Position numbers and translations under genes: made by a program. The notes beneath the pieces are model-generated. The model searched no databases. It was not told the origin of the DNA and saw nothing but the letters and a program-made list of their open reading frames with translations. From contig NZ_BOOH01000048.1 in assembly GCF_016863135.1 (NCBI RefSeq), forward strand, positions 1-64,000: a stretch of DNA of 64,000 nt, given 5' to 3'. This document shows, piece after piece, positions 26,712-36,471 of the stretch (positions are counted from its first letter, which is position 1; each line of letters starts with the position of its first letter). The stretch is from Planobispora longispora. GTDB taxonomy: Bacteria; Actinomycetota; Actinomycetes; Streptosporangiales; Streptosporangiaceae.

Positions 26712-28592
26712 GTGAGATCTCCAACGTTTCTGCTGAGTCTGGGAACGGCCGCCGTCCTGTTCGCGGGACTGCTGGCCGGCTCCGCCGGCGCCGCGACCGG
26801 CCGGGGAACGGCTCAGAGCACGGTCACGCAGGAAGCCGCCGCCCAGGGCACGGCGGCCGCGCCCAAGGTCAGGGTGGCCGTGGGCAAGGCCAAGGCGAGC
26901 CCGGCCCGCCACTCCGGGGAATGCCCCGTCACCGTCGGCTTCTCCGCCGTCATCGCCACCAAGGGCGCCGGAACGGTGAAGTACCGCTGGGTCCGCAGTG
27001 ACGGCAGCCGCGGCAGCGTCAAAACCCTCAAGGTCCGCAGCGCCGGGATCAAGAAGACCGTGGTGCGGGACCGCCAGAGCTTCGACTGGGACACCCGCGG
27101 CTGGCAGGCCGTCGAGATCCTGGGCAGGAAGGGCCTGTCCGGGAAGGCGCACTTCAGCGTCTCCTGCTCCGGCGGCAAGCCCGTCGTCTACAACGGCGTC
27201 AACCCGCTGCCTCCCGCTCCCCAGCCGCAGGAGCCCACCCGCGCCGCCGCCTCGGTCGCCGTGACCCCGCCCGCCTACACCGGCCCCTGCCCCGCCGCCG
27301 GCCAGCCGGTCCGCTTCGACGCCCTGATCCAGGTCAACCGGGTCCCGGCCCGCGTCGCCTACCAGTGGATCGACAGCGCCGACGGCGCGGGCCCGGTGCA
27401 GTACCTCGACTTCGCCGCCGGCGGCCCGCGCAGTCAGACCGTGGCGCTGACCCACCCGGTCAAGGTCACCACCACCGGCTGGAAGTCGGTGGACATCGTC
27501 AGCCCCGCCGGCAGCGTGGACTCCCTGCGCGGGAACTACAGCGTCACCTGCGACGAGCCCGAGCCGGAGCAGAAGATCACTCCTGCCGCCGCGGTCGACA
27601 AGCCCGCCTACACCGGCTCCTGCCCGGTCGCGCTGACCTTCACCGGCTCGATCACCGTCACCAGGGTCCCGGCCAAGGTGCGCTACCAGTGGCGCGACAG
27701 CGAGGGCGGCGTCGGCCCCGAGCAGGAGCTGGAGTTCACCGGCGAGCCGGGCAGCAAGCCCGTCGCCCCGCACACCATGACGATCGGCTACGACCGTGAG
27801 GTCCCCACCGTCAAGGGCGCCGGCATGCTGCGCATCCTGTCCCCGGAGACCGATCCGGACGTCGCCGAGGCCGCCTTCACGGTGAACTGCACCGGCGGAG
27901 GCAGCCAGCCGCCGGCCCCGGTCGTGTCCGTGTCGGACATGAAGGTCAACCCGGCCTCCTACACCGGCCCGTGCAGGAAGCCCGCCGACGTGGCGCGCCA
28001 CGTCTCGGCGAAGATCACGGCTGCCAAGCCGATGACCGTCAGGTACCAGTGGGTCGACGAGCAGGGCCGCCCCTGGTTCGGCTCGGGCCCGTTCTCCACG
28101 ACGTTCTACAGTGCCGGGAGCAAAACCGTGGCCAACGGCTTCAGCTCCGTCGCGACGGCCAGGGGCTCCGTGCGCCTCAAGATCGTCGAGCCCGCCGGCG
28201 GCCCCCAGACCGAGGCCGTGACGTTCAGCACGGTCTGCGTGAACCCGTCGGTGTCCGACGCCGGCAAGAGGCGCACGGATGAGAACGAGGAGTGCGGGAA
28301 CGACCGGCCCGCCGAGTTCGCGCTCAGCGCGAAGCTCACCGTGGCCGACGGCCCCGCCTCGGTCGGCTACCGCTGGTACCGCAAGAGCACCGAGACCCGC
28401 AACCAGTGGGTGTTCGTCGGCGGCGGGACCGCGTCGTTCACCGGCACCGGGAAGCAGGAGCAGACGATCACCGGGCGGTACGCCACGCAGCGCTCGGAGA
28501 CCGGCTCCTTCAAGGTGGTGCTCACCGACCCCTACGAAGGGGGGGACTACACCACCTTCTCCGTGACCTGCCGGTCGAAGCACGACCACTGA
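26712..28592 (+). CDS. Secreted protein of five tandem Ig-like repeats
   Basis: A 626-residue protein. Residues 1-27 are a Sec signal peptide (hydrophobic LLSLGTAAVLFAGLLAG, cleavage near AGAA). Five units of about 100-120 residues follow. Each begins near a Cys (SGECPVTV, TGPCPAAG, TGSCPVAL, TGPCRKPA, NEECGNDR), has a central YRW/YQW motif and ends in a second Cys (FSVSC, YSVTC, FTVNC, FSTVC, FSVTC). This suggests one disulphide per beta-sandwich. No membrane anchor or LPXTG is seen, so it is released or loosely wall-bound. GTG 26712 follows AAAGGGG. The function is unknown; surface adhesion or binding is a guess. Confidence 0.8.
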   Translation: MRSPTFLLSLGTAAVLFAGLLAGSAGAATGRGTAQSTVTQEAAAQGTAAAPKVRVAVGKAKASPARHSGECPVTVGFSAVIATKGAGTVKYRWVRSDGSRGSVKTLKVRSAGIKKTVVRDRQSFDWDTRGWQAVEILGRKGLSGKAHFSVSCSGGKPVVYNGVNPLPPAPQPQEPTRAAASVAVTPPAYTGPCPAAGQPVRFDALIQVNRVPARVAYQWIDSADGAGPVQYLDFAAGGPRSQTVALTHPVKVTTTGWKSVDIVSPAGSVDSLRGNYSVTCDEPEPEQKITPAAAVDKPAYTGSCPVALTFTGSITVTRVPAKVRYQWRDSEGGVGPEQELEFTGEPGSKPVAPHTMTIGYDREVPTVKGAGMLRILSPETDPDVAEAAFTVNCTGGGSQPPAPVVSVSDMKVNPASYTGPCRKPADVARHVSAKITAAKPMTVRYQWVDEQGRPWFGSGPFSTTFYSAGSKTVANGFSSVATARGSVRLKIVEPAGGPQTEAVTFSTVCVNPSVSDAGKRRTDENEECGNDRPAEFALSAKLTVADGPASVGYRWYRKSTETRNQWVFVGGGTASFTGTGKQEQTITGRYATQRSETGSFKVVLTDPYEGGDYTTFSVTCRSKHDH

Positions 28593-28611
28593 CCGGAAGA
28601 CTCTCACCGCG

Positions 28612-28642
28612 GGGCGGTACACCTGTTCGAGGTGTACCGCCC
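28612..28642 (+). terminator. Terminator of the Ig-like repeat gene
   Basis: Perfect 13-bp stem GGGCGGTACACCT (28612-28624) / AGGTGTACCGCCC (28630-28642), 5-base loop, then TTT. This is one of the clearest intrinsic terminators in the window. Confidence 0.85.
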
Positions 28643-28676
28643 TTTGTCGTACAGGTCAGACCATAGGCAGCAGAGC

Positions 28677-28713
28677 TTTACTCAGATGTAGCACATGTAC
28701 TACATTCATTCCT
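28677..28713 (+). promoter_or_regulatory. Leaderless promoter with 18-bp near-palindrome, ABC exporter operon
   Basis: TTTACT (28677-28682), 18 bases, TACATT (28701-28706), then 7 bases to the ATG at 28714. TGTAGCACATGTACTACA (28687-28704) is palindromic except for one mismatched pair and sits in the spacer and -10 box. It is a likely operator, perhaps for the XRE protein encoded in the same operon. Confidence 0.6.
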
Positions 28714-29559
28714 ATGAGTACTGCGGTGAGCGTTCGCGGACTGCGGATGTCGTACGGCTCCGCCGAGGTGTTGCGCGGGGTGGACCTGGAGATCCGCCAA
28801 GGTGAGATCTTCACCCTCCTCGGCCCCAACGGGGCGGGGAAGACCACCACGATCGAGATCCTGGAGGGCTTCCGGAAGCGGTCGGCCGGAGAGGTGAGCG
28901 TGCTCGGGACCGACCCGGGGAAGGGCGCCGACGCCTGGCGGGCCAGGCTCGGGATCGTGCTGCAGAACTGGCGCGACCACGCCAGATGGGGCGTGCGGGA
29001 GCTCATCGTCCACCTGAGCGCGTTCTACGACCGCCCGCACGACCCCGACGAGCTGCTCGCCGCCGTCGGGCTGACGGAGCAGGCCGGGCAGCAGATCACC
29101 CGCCTCTCCGGCGGGCAGCGCCGCCGCCTGGACGTCGCGCTGGGCATCGTGGGCCGGCCCGAGATGCTCTTCCTGGACGAGCCGACGACCGGCTTCGACC
29201 CGGAGGCGCGCCGGGAGTTCCACCGGCTGATCGAGAAGCTGGCGGCCGACGACGGCATGACGGTGCTGCTCACCACCCACGACCTGGTCGAGGCCGAGAA
29301 GCTGGCGCACCGGACCGCGATCCTGGCCGGCGGCCGGATCACCGTCTGCGGAACCCCGGCCGAGCTGGCGCAGGCCGTACAGGCCCCGTCGCGGGTGCGC
29401 TGGGTGGAGGACGGCCGCGAGCGGGCCGTCACCACGCCGGACCCCTCGCAGACGGCGTGGGAGCTGCACAGCAGGTTCGGCGGGCCGGTGCCGGGGCTGG
29501 AGATCCGGCGGCCGTCCCTGGAGGAGAGCTATCTCGAACTGGTCGGGAGGAACGCGTGA
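28714..29559 (+). CDS. ABC exporter ATP-binding protein
   Basis: A 281-residue ABC ATPase of the DrrA/CcmA type. Walker A is GPNGAGKTTT, the signature is LSGGQRRRLDVALG, Walker B is MLFLDEPTTGFDP and the switch His is in TTHDLVEAE. The short C-terminal extension (about 60 residues) is typical of antibiotic or lipid exporters. The first gene of a four-gene operon: its TGA overlaps the GTG of the permease. The ATG at 28714 appears leaderless. The exported substrate cannot be told. Confidence 0.93.
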   Translation: MSTAVSVRGLRMSYGSAEVLRGVDLEIRQGEIFTLLGPNGAGKTTTIEILEGFRKRSAGEVSVLGTDPGKGADAWRARLGIVLQNWRDHARWGVRELIVHLSAFYDRPHDPDELLAAVGLTEQAGQQITRLSGGQRRRLDVALGIVGRPEMLFLDEPTTGFDPEARREFHRLIEKLAADDGMTVLLTTHDLVEAEKLAHRTAILAGGRITVCGTPAELAQAVQAPSRVRWVEDGRERAVTTPDPSQTAWELHSRFGGPVPGLEIRRPSLEESYLELVGRNA

Positions 29560-30389
29560 ACGCCAAGGCGCTGCGCATCGGGATCAAGCGGGGCTGGACC
29601 GAGCACACGCACCTGCTCAAGACCCGCAAGGAGCTGGTCGGCACCCTCATCGGCACGGTCGGGGTCTTCGCCGCCCTGACCCTGTGGATGGGCGACTCCA
29701 CCATCGAGGGGACGGGGGTCTCCAGGATCACGTTCATGATGGTGGGGTTCCTGGCCTACACCGTCTTCGGCACCGCGCTGATGACCCTGCCGATGGCGCT
29801 GGTCACCGACCGGGAGGAGGGCACGCTGCTGCGGCTGCGCGCCATCCCCGGCGGCATCCCCGCCTACCTGGCGGGCCGGGCGACGACCGCCCTCTGCCAG
29901 ATCGCCGTGCAGAGCGCGCTGATCGTCGCCACCGGCGTCCTTCTGGGCGGCGCCCCCCTGCCCCACGACTGGCCCACCCTGGCCTGGGTGCTGCTGCTGG
30001 GCACGGTCGCGACGGTCCCGCTGGGCGCGGCGATCGGTTCCGTGCTGCCGAGCAGGAACGCGGTGGGAATCGCGACCCTGCCGATGATCGCCCTGATGTT
30101 CACCTCGGGCGTCTTCTTCCCCGTGACGATCATGCCCGAGGCCGTCCAGTGGGTCGCCCAGGCGTTCCCGCTCTACTGGCAGGGGCTGGGGCTGCGCGCG
30201 GCGTTCCTGCCCGACGCGATGCTCGCCGCGGAGATCGCCGGCAGCTGGCGGCTGCCGTACGTCGCGGCCGTGCTGGCGGCCTGGGCCGTGGCCGGAATGC
30301 TGCTCGCGCCGCCGCTGATCCGCCGGGTCACCCGGCGGGAGTCCGGCTCGCGGCTCGCCGCGCGGCAGCTCGCCGCTCAGCGCTCGTGA
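29556..30389 (+). CDS. ABC-2 type permease
   Basis: A 277-residue integral membrane protein with six predicted helices. It has the ABC-2 pattern DREEGTLLRLRAIPGG between helices 2 and 3 and SGVFFPVTIMPEAVQWVAQAFP in the C-terminal half. It forms the membrane part of the exporter with the preceding ATPase. The GTG at 29556 overlaps the upstream stop and has GGGAGG five bases before it. Confidence 0.9.
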   Translation: MNAKALRIGIKRGWTEHTHLLKTRKELVGTLIGTVGVFAALTLWMGDSTIEGTGVSRITFMMVGFLAYTVFGTALMTLPMALVTDREEGTLLRLRAIPGGIPAYLAGRATTALCQIAVQSALIVATGVLLGGAPLPHDWPTLAWVLLLGTVATVPLGAAIGSVLPSRNAVGIATLPMIALMFTSGVFFPVTIMPEAVQWVAQAFPLYWQGLGLRAAFLPDAMLAAEIAGSWRLPYVAAVLAAWAVAGMLLAPPLIRRVTRRESGSRLAARQLAAQRS

Positions 30390-30414
30390 CACATCGGGCT
30401 GGGATGCTGCTGCG

Positions 30415-30654
30415 ATGAGCGCGGAAGAGGTCTACAACCGGATCCCGATGCTGAGGGCCGAGCGCGGCGTCTCGCGCAAGGAGCTCGCGGCCGCGCTCGG
30501 GGTCCACTACCAGACGGTCGGCTACCTGGAGCGGGGCGAGTACAGCCCGAGCCTGCACCTCGCCCTGCGCATCGCCGAGTATTTCGAGGTTCCCTTGGAA
30601 GTGGTGTTCTCGTTGAAACCGTTCCCCCGGCTGGGCAGTGAGGTCAGGCGATGA
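30415..30654 (+). CDS. XRE-family HTH regulator
   Basis: A 79-residue helix-turn-helix protein: IPMLRAERGVSRKELAAALG then VHYQTVGYLERGEYSPSLHL. This small type usually acts alone as a repressor. It lies 25 bases after the permease and overlaps the next gene by 4 bases (ATGA). It is therefore cotranscribed with the exporter and may feed back on the palindrome at 28687-28704; that link is inference. Confidence 0.9.
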   Translation: MSAEEVYNRIPMLRAERGVSRKELAAALGVHYQTVGYLERGEYSPSLHLALRIAEYFEVPLEVVFSLKPFPRLGSEVRR

Positions 30655-31262
30655 GCGAGCGCAAGAGCTTCGGGCAGATGAGCTGGGCCGAGCTCAAGCG
30701 GATGAGCTGGGCCGAATTCAGGCAGGCGGGCGGCTGGGCGGAGCTCGGGCGGATGAACCGGGCCGACCTCATCCAGCTGGACATGCTGCCCGCCTGGTAC
30801 GCCACCCGGGAGCGGCGGCGATGGCTCGCCGGGGCGGGAATCTTCGCGCTGGCACTCCAGTGGATCAACGCGGCCGTCTCCTGGGCCGTCGGGCCCGACG
30901 ACGGAGGCAGCCGGATCATCCTGATCCTGGTGGCGATCATGATGGTGATCTACCTTCCGGCCGTGACGCTGATGAACATCGCCACCCGGGGCCTCGTCGA
31001 ACTGGCCGAACGCCACCTGGACGAGCGGCAGGTGGGCGAGCGGCTGCGCGCCACCACCATCGCCCACCGCATCACGACGGGCCTGCTGACCGCCTGCTTC
31101 GCCGCGGCGGTGGTGGCGGGCATGGGCGGCGGGGACGACTACGTGGTGCCGGAGAGGGCGGTCGTCATGCTGGTCATCGCGTTGGCGCTGACCCACTTCG
31201 TGCTCCCGCTGATCGTCTCGACCTGGCGGCTGCCCGACCCGCTCCCCGACAACGAGGAGTGA
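30651..31262 (+). CDS. Integral membrane protein at the end of the exporter operon
   Basis: A 203-residue protein. The N-terminal 60 residues are amphipathic and contain three echoes of a MSWAEL/MSWAEF/MNRADL motif. About four hydrophobic helices follow (GIFALALQWINAAVSWAV, IILILVAIMMVIYLPAV, LLTACFAAAVVAGM, VVMLVIALALTHFVLPLIV). XRE-plus-membrane-protein pairs like this are common in actinobacterial exporter operons. I recognise no named family. Confidence 0.75.
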   Translation: MSERKSFGQMSWAELKRMSWAEFRQAGGWAELGRMNRADLIQLDMLPAWYATRERRRWLAGAGIFALALQWINAAVSWAVGPDDGGSRIILILVAIMMVIYLPAVTLMNIATRGLVELAERHLDERQVGERLRATTIAHRITTGLLTACFAAAVVAGMGGGDDYVVPERAVVMLVIALALTHFVLPLIVSTWRLPDPLPDNEE

Positions 31263-31286
31263 GACCCCGGGAAGCCCGGCGGCCGG

Positions 31287-31754
31287 TCAGCCCATCGGCG
31301 GGAAGACGGCGATGTAGAGGTCCACGCCCTCGGGGTGGTGGACCTCCAGGTCGGTGGTGAAGGCGCGGGGCGGGGTCCCGCCCGACTCGGTGTGCTTCCA
31401 CAGCTGCTGCCACGACTCGATGAGGGCGCCCGGCATCGGCCCGCGGGCCTCCAGCCGCAGCGCGGGCACGCCGGGCACCCGCACCGCGACCATGCCGTCG
31501 GGCAGCCGCGGGATGCTGCGCACGGCCACCCCGACGATCTGCGTGTAGGCGCCGTGGTGATCGCTCTCGTAGTCGGTCAGGACGGCGTACAGGTTCTCGT
31601 CGATCCGTCCCGGCACGTGCGCGAACGCCCCCGGGGCCCCGGCCCGCCGCCACAGCGCCGGCAGCTTCGCCCGCGCGGGGTCCATCTCCTCGGCGTTGGA
31701 GGTCCGTACGGCATGGCCCACGACGAGCGCCTCCGGCCGATCAACAACGATCAC
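31287..31754 (-). CDS. GyrI-like / AraC effector-binding domain protein
   Basis: A 155-residue stand-alone small-molecule-binding domain of the SHS2/GyrI type. It contains LWRRAGAPGAFAHVPGRIDE, YAVLTDYESDHHGAYTQIVG and a C-terminal TDLEVHHPEGVDLYIAVFP, the usual pattern. Such domains bind hydrophobic cations, act as effector modules, or in some cases hydrolyse small toxic compounds. The GTG at 31754 follows GGGGAGG; a TTG five codons upstream is less likely. It is convergent with the exporter operon, 24 bases away. Confidence 0.75.
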   Translation of the reverse strand: MIVVDRPEALVVGHAVRTSNAEEMDPARAKLPALWRRAGAPGAFAHVPGRIDENLYAVLTDYESDHHGAYTQIVGVAVRSIPRLPDGMVAVRVPGVPALRLEARGPMPGALIESWQQLWKHTESGGTPPRAFTTDLEVHHPEGVDLYIAVFPPMG

Positions 31755-31882
31755 AACGCCTCCCCACAACTAATCCGATAAAAGGTGCGAATCGGATCTT
31801 AGTCCCCAGCCTGACCGGCGAGACCCGGTGGTCGGGGCGCAAACGGGGAATGAACACTCACGACCGTTCACCGATAAGGTAG

Positions 31883-33328
<1,446 letters not shown>

Positions 33329-33513
33329 GGCGCGCCGCCCCGCCGGCGTCGCGCGGAGGCGGGTCCCGCCGGGGACGGCGGCCCGTCTCCGCAACGGAAA
33401 GAGGACCTGCGGCCCGCCTCCGCGGCGGAAAACCGCGCCCGGGTCGCGCATTGTCGTGCACGCCCCGGGTAGCCGCCCTTGTCGAGCACTCCCACTCGGA
33501 AGGGCGAAAGGAC

Positions 33514-34221
33514 ATGACACAGCTCCCCTTCGGCCTGGACACTCCGGTCACCGTCGACCGGAGGGCCCTGGTCGGTTACGACAACTACCTGGCCGCGCAG
33601 CGGACAGTGGACACGCTCTCGGACGCCGGCTTCCCCGTCGAGCACACGGCGATCGTCGGCAGCGACCTCCGGCTGGAGGAGACCGTCACCGGCAGGATGA
33701 CCAACGGGCGGGCCGCGCTCGCCGGAGCCGGCAGCGGCGTGCTCTTCGGCCTCGTGGTCGGGGCGTTCCTCGGCCTGTTCACCTCGACCACCCTCTCCTT
33801 CTTCGTGCTCATGCTCTGGGCCGGCCTGTGGGGCGCCGTGATGGGCGCCGCCTTCGGGTTCATCAACCACTACTTCACCCGCGGCAAGCGCGACTTCGCC
33901 TCGCGCAGCGCCATCGTCGCCGGCCGCTACGACGTGCTGGTCGCCACCTCCCACTACGACCACGCGCGCGCCGTCCTGGAGGGCGCCCCCCGCCAGGCCG
34001 ACACCGTGGTCGTCGAGCCCCCGCCCTCGGCGGGCATGTACGACCCCGCCGGGACCCGGCCCGCCGCCCCGGCGCCGTCCGTCACCCCGCAGCAGCCCGT
34101 CACCGAGACCCCCGTCGCTCCGGCTCAGCGTCTCCCCGAGGACTCCACCGCCCCCGCGCAGTCCATCCCCGAGCAGCCCGCCCCCGAGGAGCCCGCGGCC
34201 ACGCCGCGCAAGCGCTCCTGA
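33514..34221 (+). CDS. General-stress-protein-17M-like membrane protein
   Basis: A 235-residue protein. The N-terminal domain (VGYDNYLAAQRTVDTLSDAG, AIVGSDLRLEETVTGR) resembles general stress protein 17M. Two glycine-rich hydrophobic helices follow (AGAGSGVLFGLVVGAFLGLF and LMLWAGLWGAVMGAAFGFI), then a second alpha/beta half (ASRSAIVAGRYDVLVATSHY) and a disordered Pro/Ala tail. ATG 33514 follows GAAAGG. The gene is monocistronic between guaB1 and a terminator. A stress-related role is family-level inference. Confidence 0.75.
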   Translation: MTQLPFGLDTPVTVDRRALVGYDNYLAAQRTVDTLSDAGFPVEHTAIVGSDLRLEETVTGRMTNGRAALAGAGSGVLFGLVVGAFLGLFTSTTLSFFVLMLWAGLWGAVMGAAFGFINHYFTRGKRDFASRSAIVAGRYDVLVATSHYDHARAVLEGAPRQADTVVVEPPPSAGMYDPAGTRPAAPAPSVTPQQPVTETPVAPAQRLPEDSTAPAQSIPEQPAPEEPAATPRKRS

Positions 34222-34270
34222 ACCGGCGGAGACAACCCCGGCCCCGTCCTCGGCCGGGGTCGCCCGACGA

Positions 34271-34308
34271 GCGGGACGGGCGGGCTCGGCGGAGCCCGCC
34301 CGTCCCGC
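34271..34308 (+). terminator. Terminator of the stress membrane protein gene
   Basis: Perfect 16-bp stem: GCGGGACGGGCGGGCT (34271-34286) and its complement at 34293-34308, 6-base loop. It lies in the convergent gap with cebR and may work in both directions. Confidence 0.75.
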
Positions 34309-34344
34309 CGGGACACCCCGCCGGGGCCCGCCCACGCAGGCGCC

Positions 34345-34386
34345 GGTCAGACCGGCGCGGTCAGGCGGGCACGGTCAGACGGACTC
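34345..34386 (-). repeat. Three 14-bp repeats across the cebR stop codon
   Basis: GGTCAG recurs at 34345, 34359 and 34373 in units of 14 bases. The TCA of the third unit (34375-34377) is the cebR stop codon. Confidence 0.8.
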
Positions 34387-35370
34387 GCGGACGACCAGCT
34401 CGGTCGGGAGGATGACCGGGTCCTTGGAACCCCCGGAGAACAGTCCGAGCAGCAGACGGACCATCGCGGCGGCCTGCTCGACGATGGGCTGGCGGACCGT
34501 GGTCAGCGGCGGCTCGGTGTAGCGGGCCGCCTCGATGTCGTCGAAGCCCATCACGGCCACGTCGTCCGGGACCCGCCGGCCCGCCTGGCGCAGGGCCTGC
34601 AGCGCGCCGACGGCCATCAGGTCGTTGGCGACGAAGACCGCGTCGAGCTGCGGGTCGTCCTCCAGCAGCTGGCGCATCGCCACCGCCCCGGACTCCCGGG
34701 TGAAGTCGCCGACCGCGATGATCGAGCGGCGGTCGGAGCCGCGCATGACGTTCCGGTAGCCGGTCAGGCGGTCCTGCCCCCCGATCATGTCCTGCGGGCC
34801 GGCGATGGTGGCGATCCGGCGGCGGCCGGAGTCGATCAGATGGCGTACGGCGAGCTCGGCCCCGCCCACGTTGTCGTTGTCGACGTAGGGCAGGTCCACC
34901 GGGACGGCGGGCCTGCCGTACGAGACCACCGGGACGCGCATCCGGGCGATCGCGGCGGGCAGCGGATCCGCGCCGTGCATCGAGAAGAGCATGACGCCGT
35001 CGACGTGACCGCCGGCGATGTAGCGCTCCACCCGGGCGTGGCTCCTGGCCGACCCGGCCAGCATCAGCACGACCTGCTTGTCGGCCGCCTCCAGCTCGGC
35101 GCTGGCCGAGCGGATCACCGTGGAGAACATCGGGTCGTCGGAGAAGACCCGGGTGGGCGACTCGGAGACCACCAGGGCGACGGAGTCGGTGCGCTGGTTG
35201 ACCAGGGTGCGCGCCGCCGCGTTGGGGACGTAGCCGAGCTCCTCCACCGCGCGCATGACCACCTCGCGGATGCCGGGAGCGACTGTCGGCTGGCCGTTGA
35301 CCACGCGCGAGACAGTGGCCCGGGAGACTCCCGCGCGGGCGGCGACCGCCTCCAGGGTGGGGCGTTTCAT
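34375..35370 (-). CDS. cebR: LacI-family repressor, CebR-like
   Basis: A 331-residue LacI/GalR regulator. The HTH is TLEAVAARAGVSRATVSRVVNG with the hinge YVPNAAARTL; a periplasmic-binding-type effector domain follows (SVALVVSESPTRVFSDDPMF, YVDNDNVGGAELAVRHLI, DAVFVANDLMAVGALQAL). It is the last gene of the cebEFG strand. The intergenic region before bglC holds boxes of the GGGAGCGCTCCC type bound by CebR in Streptomyces, where cellobiose releases the repressor. ATG 35370 follows GAAGGAG. The gap of 144 bases to cebG contains GC-rich repeats but no box. Confidence 0.85.
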   Translation of the reverse strand: MKRPTLEAVAARAGVSRATVSRVVNGQPTVAPGIREVVMRAVEELGYVPNAAARTLVNQRTDSVALVVSESPTRVFSDDPMFSTVIRSASAELEAADKQVVLMLAGSARSHARVERYIAGGHVDGVMLFSMHGADPLPAAIARMRVPVVSYGRPAVPVDLPYVDNDNVGGAELAVRHLIDSGRRRIATIAGPQDMIGGQDRLTGYRNVMRGSDRRSIIAVGDFTRESGAVAMRQLLEDDPQLDAVFVANDLMAVGALQALRQAGRRVPDDVAVMGFDDIEAARYTEPPLTTVRQPIVEQAAAMVRLLLGLFSGGSKDPVILPTELVVRESV

Positions 35371-35514
35371 CGCGCTCCTTCGGAACAGGAATTGCCATGA
35401 CGATAACCCATCCGGGCCGGCGTCCGCGGGGAACGGGCGGCGGCCCGGTCGACCGGTCCTCGACGCCTCGGCCCCGGGCCCTCGGTGATCCCCCGGCCCC
35501 GGGCCTTCGGCGTC

Positions 35515-36471
35515 TCAGCCCTTGACACTGCCCGCCAGCAGGCCCCGGACGAAGTACCGCTGCATCGACAGGAAGACGATCAGCGGGACGGTCACCGAGA
35601 CGAACGCGCCGGCGGTCAGGCGCTGCCACTCGTTTCCCTTCGTCCCGGCCATCTGTGCGAGCCGGACCGTCATCGGGGCCGTCTCGGATGTGCCGCCGGC
35701 GAAGATCAATCCGACCAGCAGATCATTCCACACCCAGAGGAACTGGAAGATGCCGAAGGTGGCCAGTGCGGGCACCACCAGCGGCAGGACCAGCCTACGG
35801 AAGATCACACCGTGGGTGGCGCCGTCCACCCGGGCCGCCTCCATCAGCTCTCCCGGCAGCTCCGACATGAAGTTGTGCAGCAGGAAGACGCCCAGCGGCA
35901 GGGCGAAGCACGTGTGCGCGAACCAGACCTGCGCGAAGCGGGCCGGGCCCTCCAGCTCCCAGGCGGGCGTGATCTGCACGCCGAAGACCGAGACGCCCTC
36001 GGAGAAGAACGACAGCAGCGGCACCAGCGCCATCTGCAGCGGCACGACCTGGAGCGCGAAGATCCCGATGTAGACCCAGTTGCGCCCCCGGAAGGGCACC
36101 CAGGCCAGCGCGTAGGCCGCGAAGGCGGCGAAGGCCAGCGGGAACAGCACCGACGGGACGGTGATGACGATCGAGTTGATCAGGAAGCCGGCCATCTGCC
36201 CGGAGGACGAGGAGGTGCTGAACAGCACCTCCCGGTAGTTCTCCAGGGTGAGCTCCGGGGCGGAGAAGAACGTCCACCAGCCGGTGCCCTTGATCTGGTC
36301 CTCGGGCCGCAGCGACGACAGGAACAGGCCGAAGGTCGGGGTGGTCCACAGGACCGCGATGACGATCGCCACGGCGCTGGCGGTCCTGCTCGTCAGGCTC
36401 CTGCGGACCCGCCGGGCGGCGCCCGCGGCGCCGGGCCGCACCACCGTGACGGTGCTCGGAACAGTCGTCAT
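35515..36471 (-). CDS. cebG: Sugar ABC transporter permease (CebG/MalG type)
   Basis: A 318-residue permease with six helices. The EAA loop reads ELMEAARVDGATHGVIFRRL followed by VLPLVVPAL, where it contacts the ATPase. It overlaps the upstream permease by 4 bases (ATGA at 36471-36468), so the two are translationally coupled. With CebE and CebF it imports cellobiose or a related beta-glucoside. No ATPase gene is present; in actinomycetes such systems use the shared ATPase MsiK encoded elsewhere. Confidence 0.88.
   Translation of the reverse strand: MTTVPSTVTVVRPGAAGAARRVRRSLTSRTASAVAIVIAVLWTTPTFGLFLSSLRPEDQIKGTGWWTFFSAPELTLENYREVLFSTSSSSGQMAGFLINSIVITVPSVLFPLAFAAFAAYALAWVPFRGRNWVYIGIFALQVVPLQMALVPLLSFFSEGVSVFGVQITPAWELEGPARFAQVWFAHTCFALPLGVFLLHNFMSELPGELMEAARVDGATHGVIFRRLVLPLVVPALATFGIFQFLWVWNDLLVGLIFAGGTSETAPMTVRLAQMAGTKGNEWQRLTAGAFVSVTVPLIVFLSMQRYFVRGLLAGSVKG

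Noticed and set aside
33467-33472. SigB-type -10 element GGGTAG upstream of the stress membrane protein
   Set aside because: No matching GTTT-like -35 is found at 14-16 bases upstream, so a stress sigma promoter is not supported.
35401-35514. LacI-type box upstream of cebR
   Set aside because: The gap holds only GGCCCCGGGCC-like GC-rich repeats, more likely a terminator of cebG than an operator; no GAGCGCTC core is present.
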